Positions 14,859 through 24,213 are shown, counted from the first letter of the stretch. The stretch: 64,000 nucleotides of DNA from Leptolyngbya sp. PCC 6406 (GCF_000332095.2 NZ_KI913949.1:3075715-3139714), one strand, 5' to 3'. Numbers and translations are program-made. Notes: generated by a model from the sequence alone, not told the origin.

Positions 14859-15883
14859 CGCAGGCGCAGTTCCAGCACGACGGGCAGATGGTCCGAGGCT
14901 TGGGCTGCCGCAGTCACCACCTCCGTTTTCACCAGCTCCAGGGTGGCGGGGGTGTAGAACCCGTAGTCCAGCCGATAGGCGGGCTGGTCCGAGGGAAAGG
15001 TGAACTGCTCTGGCGCGGTGAATTGCTCTGGAGCCAAGGCCGGACTCAGCACATCGGACTGGAGCAAAACCTCCAAGGTGGGCGGCGTTCCTTCCTCGGG
15101 ACGATTCACCGCACTGTTGAAGTCCCCCAGCAACAGTACGGGAAAAGACTCGGCATAGCCCTCCGCCAAGTCCCGCACATACTCAGTTTGGCGGCGACGG
15201 GTGGGGGCATCAAACGCTTCTAAATGAACATTGATCACCACCAGGGATTTCGCCCCCACCGCAATCTCGGCCACATGGGCCACCCGATCCAGATAAAACG
15301 CCCGATAGAAAAAGGGCTGACTCGCCACGGGCTCCAAAACATGGCGACGGTGAGAGGGGATAGGAAATCGGCTGAGAATGGCTTGAGCCGCTAGGGTGGG
15401 TCCAAACTGCGCCGCCGGAGGCCAGTAGGGAAAGGGGATATAGCGCTTGTCCCAATTCACCGCGATCGCACCCACAGGAAGATTCAACCCCGCCGCCAGC
15501 GCCTCAACCTGATTCACCCCATAGGAGCGACGGGCATCCAGATCAATTTCTTGCAAAGCCACAATATCCGGATCCAGCGCCGCCAAAGCCGCGATCGCAG
15601 TACGCTGATTCTCCTCAAAAAACGCCGGAGATAACACAATATCCCCCGTATCCTCCCCCGCCGCATTTCCCAACCCCGACAGGTAGCCCAAGTTATAGGT
15701 CACCACCCTCAGCGTCTCAGGAGCCCCCCCGGCCTCAGCCTCCCCGTAGGACAACACCTCCGCATATTGTTCAGGATCCAGGCGACCCGAACTCGCCCAG
15801 ACAAAGAACAGCGCCACCGCCACGATCAAGCCGCCTACCCCAGCACCAATGGCGATCAGTATCTTCCACAAAATCTTTCCCAT
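14855..15883 (-). CDS. membrane-anchored endonuclease/exonuclease/phosphatase-family protein
   Basis: A 342-residue protein. One N-terminal membrane helix (about residues 7-30) anchors an EEP domain facing outward. Family motifs are present: VVTYNLGYL, ALQEIDLD with the metal-binding glutamate, VVINVHLEAF, LLLGDFNSA and the terminal SDHLPVVLEL with the catalytic histidine. Substrates in this superfamily range from DNA to phosphoinositides and sphingomyelin; the target here cannot be told. It is coupled to the pseudokinase gene by a 4-bp overlap. Confidence 0.88.
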   Translation of the reverse strand: MGKILWKILIAIGAGVGGLIVAVALFFVWASSGRLDPEQYAEVLSYGEAEAGGAPETLRVVTYNLGYLSGLGNAAGEDTGDIVLSPAFFEENQRTAIAALAALDPDIVALQEIDLDARRSYGVNQVEALAAGLNLPVGAIAVNWDKRYIPFPYWPPAAQFGPTLAAQAILSRFPIPSHRRHVLEPVASQPFFYRAFYLDRVAHVAEIAVGAKSLVVINVHLEAFDAPTRRRQTEYVRDLAEGYAESFPVLLLGDFNSAVNRPEEGTPPTLEVLLQSDVLSPALAPEQFTAPEQFTFPSDQPAYRLDYGFYTPATLELVKTEVVTAAAQASDHLPVVLELRLR

Positions 15884-16033
15884 TTCCCCATCACCCTAAT
15901 ACCCCACCACGGGTCACCCGGCAACAAGGGCAACCACCCTACGACTATGTTGCTCCTCCGGAGCACCAGACCCAACCCAAAATGTTGGGTAATGCACGGA
16001 AGAAACAGGGGGATGGGTCTATCGTAATCGTAA
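15884..16033. repeat. intergenic repeat modules before the IS110 element
   Basis: Contains the CGGGTCACCCGGCAACAAGG module seen elsewhere in the window and a GGTTGGGTT-like segment. No gene is seen. The left boundary of the IS110 element probably lies near 16020-16034. Confidence 0.5.
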
Positions 16034-16174
16034 GCTCTAACAGTTAAGGCCGCAGCGCCACTGGTGCCTCAGTGCCCGTTACGGAGCATGGTCCTGGGAT
16101 ATATGGTGATGACACTGGTGAAGCCCTAGCTATCCCGTTTAGAAGACTCTCTAACAACCGTCCCAGGTTAGAGC
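16034..16174 (+). ncRNA. candidate bridge RNA of the IS110 element
   Basis: The 141-base stretch just before the transposase is bounded by GCTCTAAC and GTTAGAGC, which pair, and contains further inverted segments (for example CAGCGCCACTGG and CACTGGTG, and TGGGATA with TATCCCG). Established knowledge: IS110-group elements encode in the left non-coding end a structured bridge RNA whose loops pair with target and donor DNA. Position, length and structure fit; the loops have not been matched to target or donor. Confidence 0.5.
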
Positions 16175-16198
16175 CCCTTATCTTCTCCTAGAATTGCC

Positions 16199-17554
16199 AT
16201 GACTCAGCCATCTACCAAGAGTTCGGTGCATCAGCTCTGTCCTAACGCCGCCGGAATTGACATTGGTGCAGATACCCACTGGGTCAGTGTGCCGCCTGAG
16301 CGAGATCGGCAGCCCGTCCGCCCGTTTGGGTGCTTTACCAATGATCTCCATGGGTTAGCGGACTGGCTGCAACAATGTGGTATCACCAGCGTCGCGATGG
16401 AATCGACCGGAGTCTATTGGATACCGGTGTTTCAAATCCTAGAAATCCGAGGGTTTGAGGTCTGCTTGGTCAACGCGCATCATCTGAAAACGGTACCGGG
16501 ACGAAAGAGTGATGTCTTAGATTGCCAGTGGTTGCGGCAGTTGCATAGTTATGGCCTACTGGCAGCGTCGTTTCGTCCCGACGATGCCATCTGCGTCTTA
16601 CGAAGCTATATCCGGCAGCGCGAGCGGCTGACCGAGTGTGCCAGCGTTCATATTCAACGGATGCAAAAGGCGTTGACGGAAATGAATCTGCAGCTACCTC
16701 GGGTGGTCAGCGACATTACGGGGGTAACTGGCATGAAGATTATTCGCGCCATTGTGGCGGGTCAACGAGACCCGCTCCAGTTAGCGGCGATGCGAGACCC
16801 ACGCACCAAACGCAGTACGGACGAGATTGCGGCAGCTTTAGAGGGGGACTACCGGGGGGAACACGTGTTTGTGCTGGAGCAAGAATTGCTGTTATATGAC
16901 ACCTACCTTCAGCAAATTGCCCGGTGCGACGACCAGATTCAAGCCTGTCTGGAGACCTTTGAGGATAAGAGTGCTCCGGATGCGCCGTTGCCGCCAAGAC
17001 CTAAAGGTCGAAAGCCCAGTCGCAATGCGCCCCAGTTTGACCTGCGCTCCCATCTCTATCGCCTCTGTGGCATTGACTTCACCCAGATTGATGGTCTCGA
17101 AGTGCTAACCGTGCAAACGATTCTCTCCGAAGTCGGACTTGATCCCAGGCGCTTTCCGTCGGTGAAACACTTCGCCTCTTGGTTAGGGCTCTGTCCCGGT
17201 AGCCGAGTCAGTGGGGGTAAAGTCTTGAGCTCCAAAACCCGTAAAGTTGTCAACCGAGCGGCAAAGGCGTTTCGGATAGCGGCACAATCGTTGGCTCATA
17301 GTCAGACTGCTATGGGCGCGTTCTATCGACGGATTCGCAATCGCCTTGGGGCACCGAAAGCCGTTACCGCAACTGCGCACAAACTGGCATGCCTCTTCTA
17401 TCGGTTATGGTCAACTGGCGAGGCTTATGTCGATATTGGAGCTGATGCTTATGAACAGCAGTATCAGCAACGAGTGCTTAAGCACCTTAAACAGCGAGCC
17501 CAGCAGATGGGGTTCGAGCTTGTCCCTAAACCCCCGCTCCCGGAAGTTTCTTAG
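16199..17554 (+). CDS. IS110-family transposase/recombinase (DEDD + serine domain)
   Basis: A 451-residue protein. The RuvC-like N-terminal domain shows GIDIGADTHW, MESTGVYWIPV and GRKSDVLDCQWL (acidic residues of the DEDD site). The C-terminal Transposase_20 domain has the glycine-rich VLTVQTILSEVG region and WLGLCPGSRVSGGK, where a serine provides the nucleophile in this family. The frame is intact from ATG 16199 to TAA 17554. A structured non-coding leader of about 160 bases precedes it, consistent with a bridge RNA. Confidence 0.93.
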   Translation: MTQPSTKSSVHQLCPNAAGIDIGADTHWVSVPPERDRQPVRPFGCFTNDLHGLADWLQQCGITSVAMESTGVYWIPVFQILEIRGFEVCLVNAHHLKTVPGRKSDVLDCQWLRQLHSYGLLAASFRPDDAICVLRSYIRQRERLTECASVHIQRMQKALTEMNLQLPRVVSDITGVTGMKIIRAIVAGQRDPLQLAAMRDPRTKRSTDEIAAALEGDYRGEHVFVLEQELLLYDTYLQQIARCDDQIQACLETFEDKSAPDAPLPPRPKGRKPSRNAPQFDLRSHLYRLCGIDFTQIDGLEVLTVQTILSEVGLDPRRFPSVKHFASWLGLCPGSRVSGGKVLSSKTRKVVNRAAKAFRIAAQSLAHSQTAMGAFYRRIRNRLGAPKAVTATAHKLACLFYRLWSTGEAYVDIGADAYEQQYQQRVLKHLKQRAQQMGFELVPKPPLPEVS

Positions 17555-18011
17555 AAGCCGCTACGCGAACAGGGCAGGCAAGGGATTGCCCCTACGGGAT
17601 CTACCCCAATATCCCTAATGTCCACCCTCTGACAGGGCGAGCGCCGCTCGCCCCTACGACACCCCACTAATACCGGTCATCCGGCAACAAGGACAACCAT
17701 CCTTCGGCTCCGCTCAGGACAGGCAAGGGATTGCCCCTACGGATTCAGGCCCATATCGGTCACCCGGCACAGGGCGGGGCGGGTTTTGAGCCTTCCATGT
17801 TGGATTTCCCGGTGAATACGAGCCAAACCCGCCCCTACGGTAATCACCCCAACACGAATCACCCGGCAACAAGGGCAACCACAAGGGATTGCCCCTACGG
17901 GATCTACCCCAATATCGGTCACCCAGTCACCCCCTGCACTGGGCGCGGAAACCGCGCCCCTACCCGACCAACTCAAAACTCAAAACTCAAAACTCCTCTC
18001 ACCCCCCACCC
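17555..18011. repeat. dispersed intergenic repeat cluster
   Basis: About 450 bp of the modules described at 10000-10215: repeated CCCCTACGGG, ATCGGTCACCCGG, GGGCGGGTTTTGAG and GGGCGCGGAAACCGCGCCCC, the last a strong palindrome. No gene. The right end of the IS110 element lies somewhere in the first tens of bases and cannot be fixed by eye. Confidence 0.75.
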
Positions 18012-19796
18012 TCACACTCCCCCACGCAACGCATCCGCCTGAGTCAACAGGGCATCGGCAAAAGAGAGAGAATCCTGATGGGATTGTCCCCCGGCCAATT
18101 GGGCCAGTTCCTCCCGCCGGGTGGCGTGGTCAAGGGCGACGACCCGCACCACGGTCCGCACTTGGTCAGCGGTGGCGACCGTGCTCTGCTGGGTTTTACG
18201 GCCCTTATTGCCCCCACTATTGCCCCCAATATTGCCAGCGCTGGGGGACTCGATCACCTCCTTGCCCACCCGGAAATGGGCGTCTGCCATGGCGGCGATG
18301 ATGGGCTGGTGGGTGACACAAAGGATCTGTTGCCCGGTACCCAGGTGGTGTAGTTTTTCTGCGATCGCTTGGGCCACCCGCCCCGAGACCCCGACATCAA
18401 TTTCGTCAAAAACCAGGGTGCCCACAATGTCTTGGCGCGAAAAGCTGGCCTTGAGCGCTAAGAGAAAGCGGCTCATTTCCCCCCCCGAAGCCGTTTCCGC
18501 CAGAGGTTGCAGCGGTTCCCCAGGATTAGGGCTAAACAAAAACTCCACCCGGTCTGCCCCCGTGGGACCAGGGGCAGTGGCTTCCAGAGCAACTTGAAAC
18601 TGGACCTGGGCCATAGCCAGGGGCTTGAGTTCCTCTACCAAACGCTTTTCCAGAGTGCGGGCTGCTTTTTGACGCAGTTTCGTCAGGGCGGCGCAGGATT
18701 TTTCCAACTCGGCTTGGCGATCGCGATAGGTTGCCTCCAGCACCTCCACCGACTGGCCCTCCCCATTCAGCAGATTCAGGGAATCCTGGATCTCGCTGTA
18801 GTAGTCGATCAGGTCCGGTAGAGACCGTCCGTACTTGCGGCAGAGTTGCTTGAGCTGGGTGATGCGAATTTCCACCGCCTGCAACCGCTCCGGATCCGTC
18901 TCCAGCCCTTCTCCGTAGGCATTAATCTGCCGCCCCGCTTCCTCAATTTGGGCTAGGGCATCGTTCACCAAGTCCAGAATTGGCTCCACGGTGTTGTCGT
19001 AGCGCAGCATATCCTCCAAGGTTTGCACCGCGCGCCCCAGCAGATCCGCCCCAGCGGGTGCCCCCTGATCATTTTCATAGAGGGTTTGGTAGACCTGGTA
19101 GCTCTGCTGCTGGAGTTCCACCGCATGGGAGAGGCGCTGCCGTTCCTGCTCTAGACGCAGGATTTCCTCGGGATCCTCCAGGGCGGCGGCATCCAGTTCC
19201 CGACTTTGGTAGTCAAAGAGATCAAGCTGTTCCTGGCGCTGCTGCTCCGCCCGACGGCGGCGCTCCAAGGCGGTATAGGCTTCGGCGGCGGCGGCGTAAG
19301 CAGTGGCAGCGATCTGGCGCTGGCGGACTAGGGCATCGCCGCCGACACTATCCAGCCATTCCAACTGCAAGAAGGGATCCCCTACTTGGAGGGTCTGGCC
19401 CTGGGCGGTGATTTCCACCAAACGCAGCCGCAGGGCTTCCACCAAGGGCTTGTTGACCGCAATGCCGTTGAGGCGCGATCGGCTGCGGACGGTGCCCCGT
19501 CCAGCGGTCAATTCCCGAGTACAGGTGAGGCGATTGCCCTCTACGGCCACCCCCTCGCTCCCCAGCCAATCCACCACCGTCGGCAGCACTTGAAAGGTGG
19601 CTTCCACCAAGGCCCGCTTTTCTCCGGCGCGGACCATGCGCTGGCTGACACGCCCCCCCAGCACCGCATCAATCGCGTCTAAAATAATCGACTTTCCCGC
19701 CCCCGTTTCTCCGGTGAGAACATTGAGGCCCGCCTGAAAGTCCAGTTGCAGCCAGTCAATCAGCGCAAAGTTCTCGATCCGCAGAGAAACTAGCAT
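18012..19796 (-). CDS. recN: DNA repair protein RecN
   Basis: A 594-residue SMC-like protein from MLVSLRIENFALIDWLQLDF (ATG at 19796); a longer frame to 19976 adds unrelated residues. Walker A is GETGAGKS near residue 32, two long coiled-coil arms follow, then the signature ETASGGEMSRFLLALK and Walker B GTLVFDEIDVGVSG. RecN binds DNA ends and promotes recombination repair of double-strand breaks. A low-complexity insert (AGNIGGNSGGNKG) near residue 520 breaks the C-terminal ATPase lobe in a surface loop, of a kind often seen in cyanobacteria. Confidence 0.93.
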   Translation of the reverse strand: MLVSLRIENFALIDWLQLDFQAGLNVLTGETGAGKSIILDAIDAVLGGRVSQRMVRAGEKRALVEATFQVLPTVVDWLGSEGVAVEGNRLTCTRELTAGRGTVRSRSRLNGIAVNKPLVEALRLRLVEITAQGQTLQVGDPFLQLEWLDSVGGDALVRQRQIAATAYAAAAEAYTALERRRRAEQQRQEQLDLFDYQSRELDAAALEDPEEILRLEQERQRLSHAVELQQQSYQVYQTLYENDQGAPAGADLLGRAVQTLEDMLRYDNTVEPILDLVNDALAQIEEAGRQINAYGEGLETDPERLQAVEIRITQLKQLCRKYGRSLPDLIDYYSEIQDSLNLLNGEGQSVEVLEATYRDRQAELEKSCAALTKLRQKAARTLEKRLVEELKPLAMAQVQFQVALEATAPGPTGADRVEFLFSPNPGEPLQPLAETASGGEMSRFLLALKASFSRQDIVGTLVFDEIDVGVSGRVAQAIAEKLHHLGTGQQILCVTHQPIIAAMADAHFRVGKEVIESPSAGNIGGNSGGNKGRKTQQSTVATADQVRTVVRVVALDHATRREELAQLAGGQSHQDSLSFADALLTQADALRGGV

Positions 19797-19884
19797 AGGC
19801 AGGGCGGGGGAAGGACGGCAGTTCAGATCTACTATGACATGATCCCAATGGGGCTGGGCCATAATTTCAATGGGGCTGGGGAGG

Positions 19885-20685
19885 CTATAAACTGCGGGAT
19901 TCGAGCTGGTTTTGCAGATCTTCAGTCCGCAGGAAGGTGAGGATGGCAAGGCAGGTATTGGTGTCGCCTGTGGCATAGGCGCAGTGGCGATCGCGGTAGG
20001 TAATCCAGGCCAGTTGGGCGGTGGTGAGCAGGGATTGGTCCGCCACTGATAGGGAGGATTTGAGGGCTTGATAGGTGGCGTTCAAATCCGCATCGGCGGT
20101 GGCATAGTCCGGGGCGGTGGGGGTGAAGCCCTGGAGAATGTCGGTGCGATCGCGGGTTGTCGTGGTCATGCAGCCAGAATACACCAGGGGTTGAATGCTA
20201 CCCCCAGCGAACTGGGCCTGGACAAAATCACAGTTAGTATCTCGAAACGTGATCCAAGCCAGTTCCGCAGAAACCAGTTGCTCCGCCTTGGCCGCCGAGA
20301 GAGGAGACTTGACGGCCTGGTAAACCTGATTCAACTTGGCGTCCGCCTGGGCATACTCCGCCGCTGCACAGCGATTCATATCGACCTGAGTCTGGGGGTT
20401 GTTGCACTCCTCCGGCAACGGCGGCGGCGGTGCAACAGCAGGGGCCGTCGCCGTGGGGCTGGGGGTTGGGGTGCCCCCTTCAATCCCCGGTGTATCCGAG
20501 GCGGTGGGCGCTTGAGCCGCGTCCGCTGGGACGGAATCCCCTGGGACCGATGGGGCCAAATCCGCCGGAACGGAATCCCCAAGTCCCATCTCTGGGGTCG
20601 AGCGGCAGCCTGCCGCGATCGCAAGCAGCAGCCCCAGGGCAATCCCCCCCAATGAAAATGATGGTTTCAGAAGTCGTTTTGCCAT
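19885..20685 (-). CDS. lipoprotein with two LprI/DUF1311 domains
   Basis: A 266-residue precursor with a signal peptide ending in the lipobox LAIAAGC (cysteine about residue 27), then a proline/alanine-rich linker to about residue 92. Two DUF1311-type domains follow (about 93-190 and 193-266), each with the ADAxLNxxYQAxKSxLS helix and the (L)AWITxRDxxC motif. Such domains occur in lysozyme-inhibitor-like periplasmic proteins. The tandem duplication is visible from the repeated motif. It starts 126 bp before a divergent secreted-protein gene. Confidence 0.82.
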   Translation of the reverse strand: MAKRLLKPSFSLGGIALGLLLAIAAGCRSTPEMGLGDSVPADLAPSVPGDSVPADAAQAPTASDTPGIEGGTPTPSPTATAPAVAPPPPLPEECNNPQTQVDMNRCAAAEYAQADAKLNQVYQAVKSPLSAAKAEQLVSAELAWITFRDTNCDFVQAQFAGGSIQPLVYSGCMTTTTRDRTDILQGFTPTAPDYATADADLNATYQALKSSLSVADQSLLTTAQLAWITYRDRHCAYATGDTNTCLAILTFLRTEDLQNQLESRSL

Positions 20686-20811
20686 GGATATAAGTCGCTT
20701 TAGTCCCCATCCTCAGGATAGCCCGCGACATTGCCGCCGTTTGCACCTGAAAATGACCCGAATACGCTACCGTCAGGATGACGTAGGACTGGTAAAGGGC
20801 ACTGGATACCC

Positions 20812-21183
20812 ATGGCACAACGGATCACGGTTTTTCCCCAATGGACCACCGCCTTAGCACCCCCCCTGGTCACTTTGGGCTTAAGCCTATTGGGGCTGGC
20901 ATCGCCCGTCCGGGCCGAGGCCCCTGGGGTCTACTATGCTTGGCGGTCCCTGGCGGTGAGTCCGATAGCCTGTGCGACCCAAGCCCGCCAAGCGTTGGAA
21001 AGTCAGGCGCTGCAAAACATTCAGACCGAGGGCAATAGTGTGTCTGGGCAATCCGCCAATGCCACGGCGGTTTTTGTCTGCCTAGAGCAGGATATCGACA
21101 TCACCACAGTCATGCTGTTTGTCTCCAGCCCCAGCGATGACGATGCCTTCACCCTAAGGGAAGCCCTCAAGGATCGGTTCTAA
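20812..21183 (+). CDS. small secreted hypothetical protein
   Basis: A 123-residue protein. The N-terminal hydrophobic stretch (about residues 14-33) ending in SPVRAEA looks like a cleavable signal peptide. The mature part has two cysteines (SPIACATQ and VFVCLEQ) that could form a disulfide and a repeated acidic tail. I do not recognise the family; the pattern of a short conserved domain with two cysteines is common for periplasmic cyanobacterial proteins. It precedes tRNA-Cys on the same strand. Confidence 0.7.
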   Translation: MAQRITVFPQWTTALAPPLVTLGLSLLGLASPVRAEAPGVYYAWRSLAVSPIACATQARQALESQALQNIQTEGNSVSGQSANATAVFVCLEQDIDITTVMLFVSSPSDDDAFTLREALKDRF

Positions 21184-21249
21184 AGCACGAGAAGGGTTAA
21201 CTATTTGATATATTGAAACTCCGAGGGAGATGCCTATCTCCTTGAGTCC

Positions 21250-21321
<72 letters not shown>

Positions 21322-21340
21322 TTTAAGGAATAAACAACCT

Positions 21341-22087
21341 GTGACCGATTCCTGCTTCTATCTCTATGGACTGTTTCCCGCCCCTGGTCCCGGTGCCCTG
21401 GAGGTCCAGGGACTGGACGGGCAAGCCATCCAGACCCACGTGATTGGGGATTTTGCCTTTCTCTATTCCCCTACCCTCCAGAGTCGCTATCTGGCCAGTC
21501 GCAAGCATTTGCTGGGCCACGAGCGAGTCTTGGAAGCGGCCATGACGGCGGGCGATCGCACCTTACTCCCCCTCCAGTTCGGGCTGATTATTGAAGCCTG
21601 GGATCAGGTTGTCACCGATTTGCTCACTCCCCATGGTGACAGTCTCAAGAGGCTCTTTACCGAGCTAGAGGGCAAACGGGAAGTGGGGGTGAAGGTGATG
21701 TGGGCGGCGGATCAGGAGCTAAATCAACTGATGGCGGAGGATGCGGGGCTACGGCAACAGCGCGATCGCCTAGAGGGCAAGCAACTGAGCATGGATGAAA
21801 TCGTCACCATCGGCCAAGCCATTGAGCGGGGGGTCCAGGCCCGGAAGGAAGCGATCATCGCCGCCTTTCAAGAGCGACTGAATCCCCTGGCGAGCCAGGT
21901 GGTGGAGAACGATCCCCTCACGGACACGATGATTTACAATGCTGCCTACCTGATTCCCTGGGACAGCGAACCCCAGGTGGCGGCTGAGATTGAAGCCCTG
22001 GACGCCACCTTTGAAGACCGTCTCCGCATTCGCTACAACAACTTCACTGCCCCCTACAATTTCGCCCAACTCAACCAGCTAAACTAG
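21341..22087 (+). CDS. gas vesicle protein GvpF/GvpL
   Basis: A 248-residue GvpL/GvpF-family protein starting at GTG 21341 (MTDSCFYLYGLFPAPGPG), with AAGGA eight to ten bases before. It keeps the family pattern of an N-terminal ferredoxin-like domain (LYGL, DFAFLYSP, HERVLEAAM, LLPLQFG) and a C-terminal domain with the ENDPLTDTMIYNAAYLIP and RIRYNNFTAPYNF segments. These proteins are minor parts of the gas vesicle or its assembly machinery. No other gvp gene is in the window. The stop TAG coincides with the CTAG target of the mobile element that follows. Confidence 0.88.
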   Translation: MTDSCFYLYGLFPAPGPGALEVQGLDGQAIQTHVIGDFAFLYSPTLQSRYLASRKHLLGHERVLEAAMTAGDRTLLPLQFGLIIEAWDQVVTDLLTPHGDSLKRLFTELEGKREVGVKVMWAADQELNQLMAEDAGLRQQRDRLEGKQLSMDEIVTIGQAIERGVQARKEAIIAAFQERLNPLASQVVENDPLTDTMIYNAAYLIPWDSEPQVAAEIEALDATFEDRLRIRYNNFTAPYNFAQLNQLN

Positions 22088-22121
22088 GGGTCTGTCAATC
22101 CTAAATTTGTAGATACTGTGT

Positions 22122-22160
22122 TAGCGCCTTAGGGTCAAGACTGCTGAGGCGCTAGCTTTT
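22122..22160 (+). terminator. intrinsic terminator after gvpF/L
   Basis: TAGCGCCTTAG and CTGAGGCGCTA pair around a short loop and are followed by GCTTTTTGG on the plus strand. The right half overlaps the last codons of the opposite-strand transposase. Confidence 0.65.
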
Positions 22161-23133
22161 TGGGGTCAAATTCCTGTCCAGAGGACAAGACCGCATAGAT
22201 CACACGAATGAGCTTGTGCATCACCGCCCCCACCACCGCCATCTTGTGCTTGCCATTGTCCAAGAGCCGTTGGCGAAAAGCTCTGACCTCAGGGCAATGA
22301 CGCATCAGACTCAGCGCTGGGAAAAAAAGAGCTTCGCGCAGATGGGCATTGCCAATTTTGCACAACCGCGCCTTGCCATTGATAGAAGAGCCAGACTGAT
22401 GCTCCTGGGGAGTCAACCCAGCAAAAGCCGCCAGTTGAGCGGCAGAGCCAAAGACCTTAATCGAGCCAATTTCCGCCAGGATAATGCTAGCGCTATGTTC
22501 AGCAATGCCAGTAATGGAGGTCAACAAGCGGCAGGGCTCCGCCAACGATTCCTCCCCTTGAATATGCTGCTGGCAGCGCTCCTTGAGAGCCTTAGCCTGT
22601 TTTTCGAGAAACTCGATATGGGCCTCAATATCCGTTCTCAGTTCCGAGTCACGACAGAGCTCAAGGCGATTTTTCTCTTGGGTGAGCATCTGCTCCAGCG
22701 CCTTCAGACGGCGGGTGAGGCTCTGGAGCTGGGCGATCGCCGCTGGCGTGGGATGCCACAGACTGGGCTGGATATCTCGACAAAAGCGGGCAATCAGGGC
22801 GGCATCAGCGGCATCGTTCTTGGTGCGGCTGAGTTGACTTTTGGCATACCCCTTGATGCGGGCTGGGTTGACGATACTGACCTGGTGGCCCTGCTCATGG
22901 AGATAGGTAGCTAAGTCATGGCCATAGATGTTGGTCGCCTCCAGACAGGCATGAATTGCCCCGAGAGCATTCCCTTGGAGCCAATGGCTCAACTGCTCAA
23001 AGCCGCTGGGGGTGTTGTCAAACTTGGCGTGTTTAGAGGATTTGCCATTACGCTTACCACCACTCAGTAAAGCTACGTCAAAGGTGGCTTTGCTGATATC
23101 AATACCGAGGAAGATGATGGGGGCTGTACTCAT
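22135..23133 (-). CDS. IS110-family transposase/recombinase
   Basis: A 332-residue protein from MSTAPIIFLGIDISKATFDV (ATG at 23133); codons further upstream are not conserved. The DEDD domain shows GIDISK, CLEATNIYGHDLATYL and SRTKNDAADAALIARF. The C-terminal domain has SITGIAEHSASIILAEIG and AFAGLTPQEHQSGSSINGK with the expected serine and glycine residues. It differs clearly from the other IS110 protein at 16199 and is a shorter subgroup. The frame is intact. About 200 non-coding bases before the start could hold its bridge RNA. Confidence 0.92.
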   Translation of the reverse strand: MSTAPIIFLGIDISKATFDVALLSGGKRNGKSSKHAKFDNTPSGFEQLSHWLQGNALGAIHACLEATNIYGHDLATYLHEQGHQVSIVNPARIKGYAKSQLSRTKNDAADAALIARFCRDIQPSLWHPTPAAIAQLQSLTRRLKALEQMLTQEKNRLELCRDSELRTDIEAHIEFLEKQAKALKERCQQHIQGEESLAEPCRLLTSITGIAEHSASIILAEIGSIKVFGSAAQLAAFAGLTPQEHQSGSSINGKARLCKIGNAHLREALFFPALSLMRHCPEVRAFRQRLLDNGKHKMAVVGAVMHKLIRVIYAVLSSGQEFDPKKLAPQQS

Positions 23134-23557
23134 TGGACTGGCTCCAGAGAATAGAGGTTGGCAGGGGCTCAACAATCGCACTATCCTTGCTAAATTCGAG
23201 GTGCCCAGTCGGGCCGCTCATGATACTGTCCAGGCTGATTGGCGATGCCCTTGGGGGAGGGGGGAGGCTCAATGAATCTACGAAACAAGCTTGAAGGCTT
23301 GGGGTTGGGTTCGGAGTTCTCCCCTGACGGTCTGCTTCCAAAATAACTCTCGATGGCAGGCCGCTTACATACAAGGTTGGGTGCAGCGCTAGCGGAACCC
23401 AACATGGCCTACCGCTGTTGGGTTCCACTTCGTTTCACCCAACCTACGCAGACTCACAAAGGTAAAGTTGACAGACCACTAGGGTCATGGGTCAGTTCTC
23501 GGGGTAGGCTAGAGATCGGCTCCGTAGGGATGCTACGCCTCTGGACTGCCTCACCCC

Positions 23558-24001
23558 ATGGATTTACCTTCTTTTATCTGGCTTTGGCGCATGGCTGCAT
23601 GGTCGATGGGGTTTGCCCTATCGGCCTATTTTTTATTAGGGATTAGCGGGGGCTGGCTGCTATCCCGGCGTTTGCTCAAAGATCGGCAACCGCCTTGGGT
23701 ACGATCGCTCCACATTGTCACGGGCATCACCCTCGTTACCCTAGTACTCCTGTTGCTCAGTATCGGCATTGTCGGCACCCTGGGAGAATACGGCAGTCTG
23801 GGCCATTCCCCCCATTTAATCGCCGGGATCACGGTGGTGCTCTTGGTGGCGCTCTCCGCCTGGAGCGGTAGCCGCATCCACCCCACTCGCCCCTGGGCGC
23901 GCCCCCTTCATTGGTCGGTGAATGGTACCCTGGGCCTCGGATTTGCGATCGTGACGTTGACCGGATGGCAGGTCGTCCAGAAATATTTGCCCGTCTCCTA
24001 G
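23558..24001 (+). CDS. DUF4079 membrane protein
   Basis: A 147-residue protein with four hydrophobic segments (about residues 18-36, 52-70, 83-100 and 118-137). It contains the histidine-bearing pattern LHIVTGITL, SLGHSPHLIAG and LHWSVNGTLG, which recalls the cytochrome b561-like haem-binding four-helix arrangement of DUF4079 proteins in cyanobacteria and plastids. Function is not established. The gene stands alone, 75 bp after the mobile element's right flank, and is followed by intergenic repeats. Confidence 0.8.
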   Translation: MDLPSFIWLWRMAAWSMGFALSAYFLLGISGGWLLSRRLLKDRQPPWVRSLHIVTGITLVTLVLLLLSIGIVGTLGEYGSLGHSPHLIAGITVVLLVALSAWSGSRIHPTRPWARPLHWSVNGTLGLGFAIVTLTGWQVVQKYLPVS

Positions 24002-24009
24002 AAGCACCG

Positions 24010-24213
24010 CATTACCCTGCCCTACGCCCTGTCACTCTCTGCATTGGGCGCGGAAACTGCGCCCCTACGGGTAATTCAAAATTCAAAACTTTCTGTCACC
24101 CCCTGCATTGGGCGCGGAAACTGCGCCCCTACGCTCACACCCTCACACCCTCACACCCTCACACCCCCTACGCTCACACCCTCACACCCTCACACCCCCA
24201 CCCCCACACACCC
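24010..24213. repeat. intergenic repeats (GGGCGCGGAAACTGCGCCCC and TCACACCC runs)
   Basis: Two copies of CTGCATTGGGCGCGGAAACT are followed by a low-complexity tract of ACCCTCACACCCTCACA repeats running up to the murG stop. The same palindromic module occurs at 17940, 43285 and 60010. Confidence 0.8.

Larger units (their letters stand above)
22088..23478. mobile_element. element with GGTCTGTCAA ends and CTAG flanks, carrying an IS110-family element
   Basis: The left end GGGTCTGTCAA and the inverted right end TGGTCTGTCAA are each flanked by CTAG (22084-22087 and 23479-23482), which looks like a 4-bp target duplication. Inside lie an IS110 transposase on the minus strand and, toward the right end, the CAACCCAACAGCGG-type module common in cyanobacterial MITEs. 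IS110 elements lack such terminal repeats, so the best reading is a small MITE into which an IS110 has jumped. Confidence 0.6.
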
